Source: Salinimonas profundi (GTDB taxonomy: Bacteria; Pseudomonadota; Gammaproteobacteria; Enterobacterales; Alteromonadaceae). Taken from it: a stretch of DNA of 64,000 nucleotides. Shown here piece after piece: positions 16,283 through 24,332 of the stretch. Where the stretch lies: positions 1-64,000 of the forward strand of contig NZ_JABBXD010000008.1 of NCBI RefSeq assembly GCF_014750655.1, written 5' to 3'. The translations under genes and the position numbers were made by a program. The stretch's first letter is position 1, and each line of letters begins with the position of its first letter. Under the pieces are notes generated by a model. It ran no database searches, was not told the DNA's origin, and was given only the letters and a program-made list of their open reading frames with translations.

Positions 16283-16744
16283 ATGTTATTGGCACAATCC
16301 AGAACTCAGCATCTGTTTAATCTGCTTGTTACCTATTGCTTTACCATGCTAATCCTGGCGATGGTCACGCTCGTGACCCACCCGCTCAGCGAATTTATTG
16401 ATGAAATGCTTTCTACTGCACTACAGTGGTTTTGCATTTTAAGTGTAATTTTTCTGTGGCTGGCAATATTTAACTCTGGCTGGTCAAAACTTACTGAGCG
16501 CGGCGTGACTCTGGACGATCATGGTATCGGTTATGTTTACTGGGGGCGGGAAGTAAAAGTATTGTGGCATGAGATAACGGGCTGGAATGTGAAAAAAGGT
16601 GTCTTTGGCCATTTTTCTGTCAATGGCAACGACAATAAACGTCTACAGTTTGGTTACTACACCTTTTCCTCCTGGCAGCGGGAGAAGATCTATCAGGCGC
16701 TGGTGACTCACTGCCCGCACAAACAGAACGCCTCAACGGATTAA
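16283..16744 (+). CDS. Membrane protein with two TM helices and PH-like tail
   Basis: 153 residues. A helical hairpin (about residues 12-32 and 46-64) is followed by about 80 residues of beta-type sequence (GVTLDDHGIGYVYWGREVKV, VLWHEITGWNVKK) ending in a helix, which fits a bacterial PH-like domain. The same build is seen at 154. AAAAGGA precedes the ATG. The gap to the next gene is 25 bp, so this and the following two genes probably form one message. Confidence 0.6.
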   Translation: MLLAQSRTQHLFNLLVTYCFTMLILAMVTLVTHPLSEFIDEMLSTALQWFCILSVIFLWLAIFNSGWSKLTERGVTLDDHGIGYVYWGREVKVLWHEITGWNVKKGVFGHFSVNGNDNKRLQFGYYTFSSWQREKIYQALVTHCPHKQNASTD

Positions 16745-16769
16745 GTCTGAGCTAAATTAAGGAAAAAAT

Positions 16770-17093
16770 ATGAAAGCCATTATTGTTGTTATCAGTCTGA
16801 TGCTTTGCTGCTCATGTGCCACTATGCGCACCATTGATCCGCCGGGGGATCATGTAAACATCTCCTACTTTGGTTACGACAGCTACTGTAAGGATATTCC
16901 CCGGGTATACAGCGGCGTGTCACATAACTTTTGTGTCTTGTATGGCAAACCCAATGGGTACACCTCCAACTTTCAAAAAGCGCATTTCACTTACTTACTG
17001 GTAGACTCTGTTGCTTCAGCCGCTGCCGACACGCTGATGCTGCCTTACACACTGACCACTCAGGCAAGTAAAGGCAATATCAAAGTAAATTAG
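16770..17093 (+). CDS. YceK/YidQ-family lipoprotein
   Basis: 107 residues. Signal peptide with lipobox SLMLCCSC. Downstream blocks such as PRVYSGVSHNFCVLYG and a late LVDSVASAAADTLMLPYTLT match the YceK/YidQ (DUF1375) lipoproteins: the YxG block, the D-x-x-S/A helix, and the final ADTLxLPYT motif. These are small outer-membrane lipoproteins of unknown role. AAGGAAAAAA precedes the ATG. Confidence 0.85.
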   Translation: MKAIIVVISLMLCCSCATMRTIDPPGDHVNISYFGYDSYCKDIPRVYSGVSHNFCVLYGKPNGYTSNFQKAHFTYLLVDSVASAAADTLMLPYTLTTQASKGNIKVN

Positions 17094-17115
17094 ACAAAAC
17101 GATCAGGATACATTT

Positions 17116-17316
17116 ATGGAGTTTTTAGTCGATGTCTTGCTCAGAGTGATTGGTACAGCCCTCAAATTTTTTGAGCTTCATACACTGACACAGTTTTTCA
17201 AAGGTAACAAAACGCTCCCTGAGAAATACGCTGAAAGGTTAGCGCGAAAAAAACTGTCTACTCCGGTTGATGATAAAACGTCATCTAACCGCGCCCCCAG
17301 GGCTAACTCTATATGA
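17116..17316 (+). CDS. Small protein of 66 residues, unknown
   Basis: The first 25 residues are amphipathic to hydrophobic (LVDVLLRVIGTALKFFELHT), and the tail is basic and Ser/Thr-rich. CAGGATACATTT precedes the ATG, and the gap to the YceK-like gene is 23 bp, supporting co-transcription. No family recognised. Confidence 0.45.
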   Translation: MEFLVDVLLRVIGTALKFFELHTLTQFFKGNKTLPEKYAERLARKKLSTPVDDKTSSNRAPRANSI

Positions 17317-17401
17317 AGCCAGACTATAGCACTGGTTGATAATTGTACACGGACTGTGCGATAGTAATTTTTGTACAATGAGAGACCCTACAAGGACAGT
17401 T

Positions 17402-17857
17402 ATGAGACCTCACCACAACACACACTTTACAGCCCCCCTTTTAGCGGCACTCTTTATGCTGCTGATAACCTTTCCCGTTACCGCTGCGAAGCACTATGCT
17501 GATGTCCTGGTAACATCAATGAATAATGAACCAACGGTATGGGCTCGCGCCTCTGAGCATACGCCTAAATATCCTCTGGCACTGGCAAAAGAAGGTAAGC
17601 GCGGCTGCGCCGTCATGCGTTTTTCAGTCTCCGAACAAGGCAAAGCTACAGACATCTCCGTGGTCGAATCTGTTCCTGATGGGGCACTGGGCCGCGAAGC
17701 GATGCAGCTGATCCGTAGTTGGGAATGGACCCATGGTGATAAAACGCCGGCAGAAGAAGCGCAAACGCTGCGTCTGGATTTTTGCATGGGGGGCAGCTCT
17801 GTGGCCGAAGCGCATCAGCGCTGCATAAAACAGGCAGAATATCGTTGCAGTCAGTGA
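17402..17857 (+). CDS. TonB C-terminal-domain-like secreted protein
   Basis: About 151 residues from ATG 17402, which has AAGGAC upstream and places a signal peptide at the N-terminus. About residues 40-130 resemble a TonB C-terminal domain: YPLALAKEGKRGCAVMRFSV, then VVESVPDGALGREAMQLIRS and WEW. No proline-rich spacer or ExbB-contacting helix is present, so it is not a full TonB. Possibly a periplasmic TonB-like adaptor. Two cysteines lie near the C-terminus. Confidence 0.7.
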   Translation: MRPHHNTHFTAPLLAALFMLLITFPVTAAKHYADVLVTSMNNEPTVWARASEHTPKYPLALAKEGKRGCAVMRFSVSEQGKATDISVVESVPDGALGREAMQLIRSWEWTHGDKTPAEEAQTLRLDFCMGGSSVAEAHQRCIKQAEYRCSQ

Positions 17858-17990
17858 CTTTTTCCAACACATGGCATGCCTACGGCGCAGTGTCGCCCGT
17901 CGTTAACATACCTGCTTACAGTTTATTGCGCCGACAAGCTCAATAATGCGATATGGTTAGCAGACGACTAACGGGTGAAATCTGTGAAAC

Positions 17991-18272
17991 ATGCGAATAA
18001 AAAACCAAGCATTCGGCTGGCTCGCCGCTGTGACAGCAACCTTATTAGTGGTACCGGTTGTAGCAACAGCTGTTTCAGATTCTGTGAACTGGAGCTGGGC
18101 TGATTTTATCGTAGCTGCAGTAATGGTGCTCCTTGCCGGTACCGCCTTTATCCTTGTAGGCCAGTATATCAAGCCCGCGCGCAAAGGCTGGCTGATGGCA
18201 ATCCTGGTGCTGTTGACGCTTCTGCTATGGGCCGAGCTTGCGGTAGGTTTATTTTTTCAGCCAGGCATATAG
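17991..18272 (+). CDS. Small membrane protein, three TM helices
   Basis: 93 residues, with hydrophobic helices at about 8-28, 36-55 and 64-90. No strong Shine-Dalgarno sequence. The 133-bp spacer before it holds only short imperfect repeats (CCCGTCGTTAAC and GACTAACGGG). Function unknown. Confidence 0.5.
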   Translation: MRIKNQAFGWLAAVTATLLVVPVVATAVSDSVNWSWADFIVAAVMVLLAGTAFILVGQYIKPARKGWLMAILVLLTLLLWAELAVGLFFQPGI

Positions 18273-18365
18273 CCGCATTCTCGTGCATGAAACAGCTATG
18301 ATTTTTTATGTTTTTAGATCGTCACAGATGCACCAAATGCGCAGACGCTTCGTAAAACCAACATA

Positions 18366-18399
18366 TTGTTTACATTTGCCGCTTTTTCGGAATATTCCG
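18366..18399 (+). promoter_or_regulatory. Promoter-like sequence with a 12-bp palindrome
   Basis: TTGTTT (18366-18371) followed after 18 bases by GAATAT resembles a sigma-70 promoter for the gene at 18437. The perfect palindrome CGGAATATTCCG (18388-18399) covers the -10 position and would suit a repressor. Prediction only. Confidence 0.3.
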
Positions 18400-18436
18400 G
18401 TCATAGGTTCCGGCGCGATTAACTTATGGTGAATAC

Positions 18437-19051
18437 ATGTTAAACGTCATTGTCACTGATATCTTCGGCAAAACGCCAGCGCTAAACCGTATTATCGCGC
18501 GCTTGTCCGGCGACGTAAAAATTGTCGACCCATACCAAGGCACGTTCAACCGGTTCCGGGATGAGGCAGAGGCTTACAACGGCTTTTGCACCCAGGGAGG
18601 CCTGCAAAGTTATACACACGCTTTGTGCAATTCAGTCAAATATATCGAACAGCCTCAGTATTACATCGGCTTTGGTATAGGCGCTGCAGCATTATGGCGG
18701 GCGTCCGCGCATCCCGCGCTATCCCGTGCACGGGCCGGCATCGCATTTTACGGTGCCCAGATCCGGCACTTTGCACAAATCTCGCCACGATTTCCTATGA
18801 CACTGGTGCTGCCTGACTATGACACCAGCTATTCTGTCGCCCAAATGGTTGATAAAGTCTCAAGACACAGTTTTGTTACTGTCAAACGCACCGCGATGGG
18901 TGAAGGTTTTATGAACATTCAGTCGGCGAATTACAGTAGTTTCGGTTTTGAAAAATACTGCCGGGCGCTTGCCAGACAATCGTTATATTATGCAAATACA
19001 GCAGCAACCGTGTCTGCAAAAAGCTTTCAGGAATGCATCCGACAGGGATAA
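18437..19051 (+). CDS. Dienelactone hydrolase-like alpha/beta protein lacking the nucleophile
   Basis: 204 residues. The order of segments is that of small dienelactone-hydrolase-like proteins: a first strand NVIVTDIFGKT, a strand-turn-helix YIGFGIGAAALWRAS at the nucleophile elbow, GIAFYGAQIRHFAQ, then FPMTLVLPDYDTSY. The elbow reads GFGIG where active enzymes have G-x-C/S-x-G, so the catalytic residue is absent. It is probably a non-enzymatic or altered member. The next gene overlaps its end. Confidence 0.55.
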   Translation: MLNVIVTDIFGKTPALNRIIARLSGDVKIVDPYQGTFNRFRDEAEAYNGFCTQGGLQSYTHALCNSVKYIEQPQYYIGFGIGAAALWRASAHPALSRARAGIAFYGAQIRHFAQISPRFPMTLVLPDYDTSYSVAQMVDKVSRHSFVTVKRTAMGEGFMNIQSANYSSFGFEKYCRALARQSLYYANTAATVSAKSFQECIRQG

Positions 19052-19062
19052 AATCACCCAGT

Positions 19063-19419
19063 ATGTCAGGGAAAAGACTGAACACATTTTTACTGATTCA
19101 GCATAGCCATATCGTTGATGATCTTGATATCGATATCAGGTATCACCGCCTGACCGGCAGAGTGGTTGTAAAGGTTAATCAGCAGAAAGTCCTTTCACGG
19201 CTGACCTGGCTGTCGCCGTTTATTAACCATACGTTCCATATAAATTCGATTCGCTACCGACTACGTATTATCTCTTTGATTACCTGGTCGGCAACGCTTT
19301 TTCGGGATGCTGAATGCTGTATCAACGAGCTGTTACCTGCCCGGCGAAAGCGTGTGCTGGTCAGATGGACCTCCGGCAGTATCCTTTTTCTTACCCGACT
19401 CCTGGCGAAAGTTTTATAG
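19063..19419 (+). CDS. Hypothetical protein
   Basis: About 118 residues from ATG 19063; an ATG at 19033 would overlap the previous gene by 19 bases. The sequence is rich in Arg and His, with a possible amphipathic or TM helix near the end (SGSILFLTRLLAKVL). No recognisable family. Close linkage suggests co-expression with the 18437 gene. Confidence 0.4.
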   Translation: MSGKRLNTFLLIQHSHIVDDLDIDIRYHRLTGRVVVKVNQQKVLSRLTWLSPFINHTFHINSIRYRLRIISLITWSATLFRDAECCINELLPARRKRVLVRWTSGSILFLTRLLAKVL

Positions 19420-19527
19420 TTTTCTTTCAATAACTTAAAAAACACTACTCATCGAATCAAAAGTGTCCTATGTTAAATAAGAAAGCGGCAACAGACCGCT
19501 CACAACGACATTAACTGGAGCAAAGGA

Positions 19528-19926
19528 ATGTCCGGCATTCATCAAGACAGTACTCACAGATCACCCCAACCCCACGATATACCGATTCGTGACTCAGCAC
19601 TGACCGAAACACAACAGGAAGCTAAAACTCACGCCATCGTATCTTATGTGTTTATGGTACTGGGGTTAATTACCGGCATTTTCTGGCTTGTAGGGGCTAT
19701 CTGGGCAATGGTAAAAAAATCAGATGCCCGGGGAACGCCGTTCGAGGATCATTACTCGAATATTATCAAAACATTCTGGGTGGGTCTGGTGGTAACGATA
19801 ATCAGTATACCTCTTGCGGTGGCTCTGATTGGCTATCTGACCCTTCTGACTGTCTGGATTTGGTCTATCTATCGCATTGTAAAAGGGGTGGCCCGCCTTA
19901 GCGCCAATCAGCCCTATTACAGATAG
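19528..19926 (+). CDS. DUF4870-like membrane protein
   Basis: 132 residues. A polar N-terminal segment of about 35 residues is followed by three TM helices (about 38-57, 81-100, 103-118). The pattern of IVSYVFMVLGLITGIFWLVG, the FEDHYSNIIKTFW stretch with conserved His, and the final IYRIVKGVARL tail matches DUF4870/Tic20-like small membrane proteins. Function unknown. CAAAGGA precedes the ATG. Confidence 0.8.
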   Translation: MSGIHQDSTHRSPQPHDIPIRDSALTETQQEAKTHAIVSYVFMVLGLITGIFWLVGAIWAMVKKSDARGTPFEDHYSNIIKTFWVGLVVTIISIPLAVALIGYLTLLTVWIWSIYRIVKGVARLSANQPYYR

Positions 19927-20081
19927 CATTTAAGGCAGCTACCTAATCGCTGACGTATTGGCGAAGCCGGTTTTCGTAGACTAAGGTTAGATCAGTGGCC
20001 GATTTTTATAATCATCCTCCTTTGCCTTGAGTAGATTAAGACGCGCAGCGATATTGAGACTTTTTCCAGGGAAAAATACAA

Positions 20082-20450
20082 ATGGAAGCCGTAACCGGAA
20101 TAGGTGGGTTCTTTTTTCGTTCGAAAAACCCTAAAAAACTGGCCGAATGGTATGAGACAAACCTCGGCGTGATGCCGGTCCCCGACAGCTATGATAAAGC
20201 GGGCTGGCAACAGCAGGCAGGCACCACCGTGTTTGCGCCGTTTAAAAACAATACTGATTATTTCGGAGACGATAAAAAAGGCTGGATGATTAATTTTCGG
20301 GTGAGTAATCTCGATGCAATGGTATCGCAGCTTGAAAATGCAGGTATTACCGTTTCTGTCGATTCCACGGTTTACCCAAACGGTAGATTTGCAAGGTTAT
20401 GTGATCCTGAAGGGAACCCTATCGAACTGTGGGAGCCTAACTCAGCATAA
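20082..20450 (+). CDS. VOC-family (glyoxalase-like) protein
   Basis: 122 residues, one vicinal-oxygen-chelate unit with two beta-alpha-beta-beta-beta modules. GGFFFRSKNPKKLAEWYETN opens the fold. KGWMINFRVSNLDAMVSQLE starts the second module. YPNGRFARLCDPEGNPIELWEP is the conserved end, with the metal-ligand Glu. Family members include glyoxalases, dioxygenases and antibiotic-binding proteins. The substrate is unknown. Confidence 0.9.
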   Translation: MEAVTGIGGFFFRSKNPKKLAEWYETNLGVMPVPDSYDKAGWQQQAGTTVFAPFKNNTDYFGDDKKGWMINFRVSNLDAMVSQLENAGITVSVDSTVYPNGRFARLCDPEGNPIELWEPNSA

Positions 20451-20483
20451 TATAAATAAATCATTCCTCCAAAGGAGCCTTAG

Positions 20484-21077
20484 ATGGAACATCCACTTTC
20501 TTGCGAATGTCACACCGTCCAGGGCCATGTTCTTCCCGGCGCCACCGCCAGCAGAGTGTTGTGCTACTGTAAGGATTGTCAGGCTTTCGCCCGTTACCTG
20601 AATGCTCAGGATACCGTGTTGAACGTTCAGGGCGGCACTCACATAGTTCAGCTTGCTGCCTCCCGGGTGGTCATTACTAAGGGAATGTCGCATATTGCGG
20701 CCGTTCGGTTGTCACCTCGCGGGTTAATACGCTGGTACGCCAGTTGCTGCAATACCCCTATCGGAAATACGCTACCTACTAATCAGCTCCCATTTATCGG
20801 GCTGGTCGACAATATTCTGAATCAGGCTGCTATTCCAAAAGATTTTCCCGGCAAAATTGCGGTTGTGCACACACAATCAGCGATTGGTCACCCTAAGCCT
20901 TCTGCACATGGCTTACCCGGCACGATGTGGCGTTTTTTGCGTATTGTCGCCAAGGCCCGGATGTCTGGCGCCTACAAGCAATCTCCTTTTTTTGATGAAA
21001 ATGGTAAGCCAGTGGTGGAACCGGTTGTCCTGAGTGATGAGGAGCGTAAAAAGCTTAACTTTGCCGGCCAGACTTAA
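20484..21077 (+). CDS. DUF6151 zinc-binding (GFA-like) protein
   Basis: 197 residues with a strong AAAGGAG site. The N-terminal part resembles the glutathione-dependent formaldehyde-activating (GFA/Mss4-like) fold: CECHTVQG, CYCKDCQAFARY and YASCCNTPIGNT supply paired cysteines that would bind zinc. The C-terminal part holds KARMSGAYKQSPFF as in DUF6151 proteins. Cytoplasmic. Function unknown, possibly redox or aldehyde related. It follows the VOC gene by 33 bp, and both could act on a small electrophile. Confidence 0.82.
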   Translation: MEHPLSCECHTVQGHVLPGATASRVLCYCKDCQAFARYLNAQDTVLNVQGGTHIVQLAASRVVITKGMSHIAAVRLSPRGLIRWYASCCNTPIGNTLPTNQLPFIGLVDNILNQAAIPKDFPGKIAVVHTQSAIGHPKPSAHGLPGTMWRFLRIVAKARMSGAYKQSPFFDENGKPVVEPVVLSDEERKKLNFAGQT

Positions 21078-21279
21078 CATACCCGAACTTATAATGGCTC
21101 TCTGAGGAGATACGCCGCGCTTACCGAATGCTCACCCTGGTGCTGAAGCGTCGGCTAGTACAAAAATCATTTTGATGTTTACACTAAAGTTCAGTGTTAG
21201 AATACGTATTCCTGCGCTACTTTTACTCTATCGGTAGCGCGATGCACGGGTTGTACCGCATCACCACAGGGAAAAGTTT

Positions 21280-21777
21280 ATGTTTCACACTCGTCAGGTC
21301 TGCCTGGTTATACTAAAAACGCTGGCTCGCCCTCGCGTTGTTCAGGCTCTTTTTCTTTCTCTGTGCGCTATCCTGCTAGGGTTCTCGCTTTCGTGGCAAT
21401 TTCTGTGGCTACTATTCCCGCTACTCCTAATCAGCGAAATCGTGTTACTTGTCGGAAGTAAATCGAATGCATTGCCATTTTCCAGTGAGGAAATCAGCCC
21501 GTGGAAATCCCTTCGTGTTGCCGATGGCTTTCTTTATGTTGGGCGCACGGCGCTGCCAATATCCTCAGTGCCGGTGGCAATACTTGCGCATCAGAATGAT
21601 TATGTGACGCTGCAATTGCCGCAAAATACCATCAGCGGGAAAATTCCTGTGGTCAGATTCAGCCCGGTATATTTTCCCGCCGTCAAAGCGTTTATACGTC
21701 TTCGTTTGCCTGATACCACAATGCATATACTGGCAGCAGAGGGACCGTCTGCACCGGCAATTAAAAAGGCCTCTTAA
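21280..21777 (+). CDS. Membrane protein with two TM helices and soluble beta domain
   Basis: 165 residues. Two hydrophobic helices at about 18-34 and 36-55. The soluble part begins near residue 70 (WKSLRVADGFLYVGRTALPI) and is beta-rich, then helical. It has the same overall architecture as the 154 and 16283 proteins. CAGGGAAAAG precedes the ATG. A possible promoter lies about 70 bases upstream (TTGATG and TAGAAT). Function unknown. Confidence 0.55.
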   Translation: MFHTRQVCLVILKTLARPRVVQALFLSLCAILLGFSLSWQFLWLLFPLLLISEIVLLVGSKSNALPFSSEEISPWKSLRVADGFLYVGRTALPISSVPVAILAHQNDYVTLQLPQNTISGKIPVVRFSPVYFPAVKAFIRLRLPDTTMHILAAEGPSAPAIKKAS

Positions 21778-22026
21778 CACGTTAACCTTTTCACGGGCTA
21801 TGGCGCAGCAGCTAACATGCCATTAAAACATGTTCATAATTTAAACTACCCTAGCCCGAGACCACGCCGGACGAGGGCTATACATAACCACTTTATGACG
21901 TTTTTACGACAATTAGATGAAACAATTCTAGGAAGACACCCTTAATTTGTATATAATTTGTAAACGCGTGTGTGTTATACGTAGTGCTGGCGCAGTTGTA
22001 GACTTACAAAGGCGCAGGTTTTCCTG

Positions 22027-22401
22027 ATGAAAGAAGAGGACAAGCCTATGTCTATCTATCTTTGTATTAGCGGTATCGTTTTTAGTGTTTATCTTATTGC
22101 CAATCTGTGGGCAATGAGCTCAAACAGGCTAAATCAGCCAGGGTATGTACTTACTGATCTGGACGGTTTAGTTGGCGTTCGTCATAACAGCCTTTCCAGG
22201 TTATTTTCCGGTTTTACTACGCTCGTTGCTAAACAGCATATTCGCAGGATCCAGGTTTCTTCAGAATGCCTGACGTTATTTACCGATGCGGATGACTGTG
22301 TCAATATCTGGCTGTCTGACAGGTATTTGCCCATTAACGCGAATTATGCCAAAGTTCTTTTTCCTCAGGCTGAGTTTGTCGACAGCCCTTTTCTGCCATA
22401 A
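22027..22401 (+). CDS. Single-TM protein with small beta domain
   Basis: 124 residues from ATG 22027; ATG 22048 would start directly before the TM helix (SIYLCISGIVFSVYLIANLW). After the helix comes a compact domain of beta-type segments (GYVLTDLDGLVGV, HIRRIQVSSECLTLF, DDCVNIWLSD). It is the fourth protein in the window with a TM-plus-small-beta-domain build. Function unknown. Confidence 0.5.
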   Translation: MKEEDKPMSIYLCISGIVFSVYLIANLWAMSSNRLNQPGYVLTDLDGLVGVRHNSLSRLFSGFTTLVAKQHIRRIQVSSECLTLFTDADDCVNIWLSDRYLPINANYAKVLFPQAEFVDSPFLP

Positions 22402-22544
22402 TAGTTACGCTTTCCCGCTGAATTTACAAAGATAAAACAGCGTATTAACCGAAATTATATAACTCGTAAAGCTACCCTACCACTGTCCACTATTGCACCA
22501 ATATGGACATCGCCTCAATACGTCGAGAATACCCTGTAGGCGCG

Positions 22545-22550
22545 TATAAT
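22545..22550 (+). promoter_or_regulatory. -10 box of a probable YitT promoter
   Basis: A perfect TATAAT, with only a weak -35 about 16 bases upstream, lies 55 bases before the YitT start codon in an otherwise empty 204-bp spacer. Confidence 0.4.
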
Positions 22551-22605
22551 CCTCACCGATTTTCATACCGCATAGCATTCATCGCTTTACAGGAAAATTA
22601 GTCAC

Positions 22606-23256
22606 ATGCAGAAAACACAACACGGTTTTATTGAAGACCTTTTTGCGCTGGTCTGCGCAGGGCTATTTGTCGCGTTCGGCGTTTATTTATTTCAGTCGCA
22701 GGATTTAATGGTTGGCGGTGCGGCCGGGCTGGCGCTGCTTGGTACTCATGCGTTGCCCATGGATTTTGGTCTGCTGTTCTTTCTTATCAACTTGCCTTTT
22801 TATGCGCTGGCGTGGACGCAAATAGGTAAACGCTTTACGGTAAACACGTTTATTTCTGTTACTACGGTGTCGGTACTATCCGAACAGATCCCGAAATTTG
22901 TCGATATCTCTAACGCTAATCCGCTGTTTGCAGCAATTTTCGGTGGCATGCTGATTGGTGTCGGCATGCTGATTATGTTCCGCCACACCTCAAGTTTGGG
23001 CGGCGTAGGTATTCTTGCCTTCTTCCTGCAAGGCAAATACGGCATTCGTGCCGGTACATTTCAGTTAAGCGTAGACACTGTGATATTACTCAGCGCGTTG
23101 ATGTTTATCGAATGGCCACTGGTTGTCGTATCGGTTCTGGCTGCCTTCTGTTTGAATATGGTGCTATCACTCAACCATCGTCCAGAACGCTACGAGGCGG
23201 CCCCACAGGCACGCCAAATGGACGTTGAGCATGGTGCGCAGCCTCAGGGCAGTTAA
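22606..23256 (+). CDS. YitT-family membrane protein
   Basis: 216 residues, five to six TM helices, the size of the shorter YitT (DUF161) members. Typical blocks are FGVYLFQSQDLMVGGAAGLA near residue 25, LLFFLINLPFYALAW, ANPLFAAIFGGMLIGVGMLI and RHTSSLGGVGILAFFLQGKYGIRAG in reduced form around residues 130-150. The proteins are predicted inner-membrane transporters without an assigned substrate. ACAGGAAAA precedes the ATG. It is the last gene of the + strand run and is followed by a terminator. Confidence 0.88.
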   Translation: MQKTQHGFIEDLFALVCAGLFVAFGVYLFQSQDLMVGGAAGLALLGTHALPMDFGLLFFLINLPFYALAWTQIGKRFTVNTFISVTTVSVLSEQIPKFVDISNANPLFAAIFGGMLIGVGMLIMFRHTSSLGGVGILAFFLQGKYGIRAGTFQLSVDTVILLSALMFIEWPLVVVSVLAAFCLNMVLSLNHRPERYEAAPQARQMDVEHGAQPQGS

Positions 23257-23272
23257 CAATTAAGAGATAATA

Positions 23273-23299
23273 AAAGGTCGCTGATGCGGCCTTTTTTTC
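23273..23299 (+). terminator. Intrinsic terminator of the YitT gene
   Basis: AAAGGTCGC-TGAT-GCGGCCTTT, a 9-bp stem with one G-T pair and a tetraloop, followed by a T run. It ends the co-directional region. Confidence 0.85.
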
Positions 23300-23304
23300 G
23301 CTCA

Positions 23305-23330
23305 AATAAAAAAACCCGGCAGAAGCCGGG
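23305..23330 (-). terminator. Intrinsic terminator on the - strand
   Basis: CCCGGC (23315-23320) and GCCGGG (23325-23330) with a 4-base loop; on the - strand a T run follows. It would end transcripts from the ZIP transporter side. A second, weaker - strand hairpin with a T run lies at 23431-23452, nearer to the ZIP stop codon. Confidence 0.75.
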
Positions 23331-23511
23331 CAAGGAATATGAGGATTACTTCGCTGCTTTTTTCGAATTGGACTATTCACGAAAATATCGTTTAAGCCTT
23401 CTTTAATTGTTATGACTGCGTCCGTACAACAAAAAAGGCATCCGAAGGTTGCGCAACACCTTTACTATATCCCGATGATGAGTATATCGCCCTTATTCTT
23501 TGGACTAAATT

Positions 23512-24291
23512 TTACAAAGATGTATCCAGTAGCATCATCAGTATAAAGCCGCCTAGCAAAGTAAATGTCGCCAGGTTCTGGTTACCATTATTATGGGTCT
23601 CGGGTATGATCTCATCACTGATAATAAACAGCATCGCACCGGCAGCAAAAGCCAACGCCCAAGGCATCAGCGATTCCAGCGTGGCTACCGCCATCGCCCC
23701 CAGCAAGCCGCCCACTGGTTCAACCAAGCCCGATGCAATACCGATAAGTGCAGAACGAAGCGGTGTATAACCAACCGACAGCAACGCAACAGCCACCGCC
23801 AGCCCTTCTGGTATATTCTGTAATCCTATGCCTATAGCCAGGGTAAGACCATTTTTCACCTCTCCACCGGCAAAGCCAACGCCTACCGCCAGTCCTTCCG
23901 GAAAGTTATGTAAGGTAATTGCGGTAACAAACAGCCAGATACGACTCAGCTTGTATGCATCGCTGCCTTCCCGCCCCCGGGAAAAGTGTTCGTGGGGCAC
24001 ATATTGATGGATAAGAAATAATACAGCCGCGCCAAGAAATGTCCCCCCTGCGACTGAGAGTGGTCCGTAAAGCCTGTGGTCATAGTGTTGTGAACCATAT
24101 TCAAGCGCGGGTAATAACAGTGAAAAAAAGGTTGCCGCTAACATAATACCGGCTGCCAGACTCAGCAAACCGTCTTCCATACGTCGCGACAGGCGTTTTA
24201 TAGTAAAAACGCCCAGTGAGCCCAATGCAGTACCTGCGCTGGCACATAAGCTGGCAACAAAGCCCATAACAACTACACTACCGGGATCCAT
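23512..24291 (-). CDS. ZIP-family metal transporter
   Basis: 259 residues, about eight TM helices. TM4 carries HNFPEGLAVGVGFAGG and TM5 carries IGLQNIPEGLAVAVAL, the paired metal-binding HNxPEG and (Q)NxPEG motifs of ZIP transporters. An acidic and His-rich loop (VPHEHFSRGREGSDAY) lies before TM4. It imports zinc or related divalent metals across the inner membrane. It lies 41 bp downstream of the alanine racemase gene on the same strand and may be read through from it. Confidence 0.93.
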   Translation of the reverse strand: MDPGSVVVMGFVASLCASAGTALGSLGVFTIKRLSRRMEDGLLSLAAGIMLAATFFSLLLPALEYGSQHYDHRLYGPLSVAGGTFLGAAVLFLIHQYVPHEHFSRGREGSDAYKLSRIWLFVTAITLHNFPEGLAVGVGFAGGEVKNGLTLAIGIGLQNIPEGLAVAVALLSVGYTPLRSALIGIASGLVEPVGGLLGAMAVATLESLMPWALAFAAGAMLFIISDEIIPETHNNGNQNLATFTLLGGFILMMLLDTSL

Positions 24292-24332
24292 ACTCTGCTT
24301 TTTCGTTGGTGATGCATTACCGATGTCTTGTT

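Noticed and set aside
1..23256. Classical integron cassette array
   Set aside because: I looked in the spacers for paired RYYYAAC and GTTRRRY core sites flanking an inverted repeat. I found no recurring pair, many spacers are too short, and no integrase is in the window.
23340..23370. Reading SNSKKAAK followed by a stop on the - strand, like the tail of a basic DNA-binding protein
   Set aside because: A stop codon lies directly before these eight codons in the same frame, so no gene remains to support.
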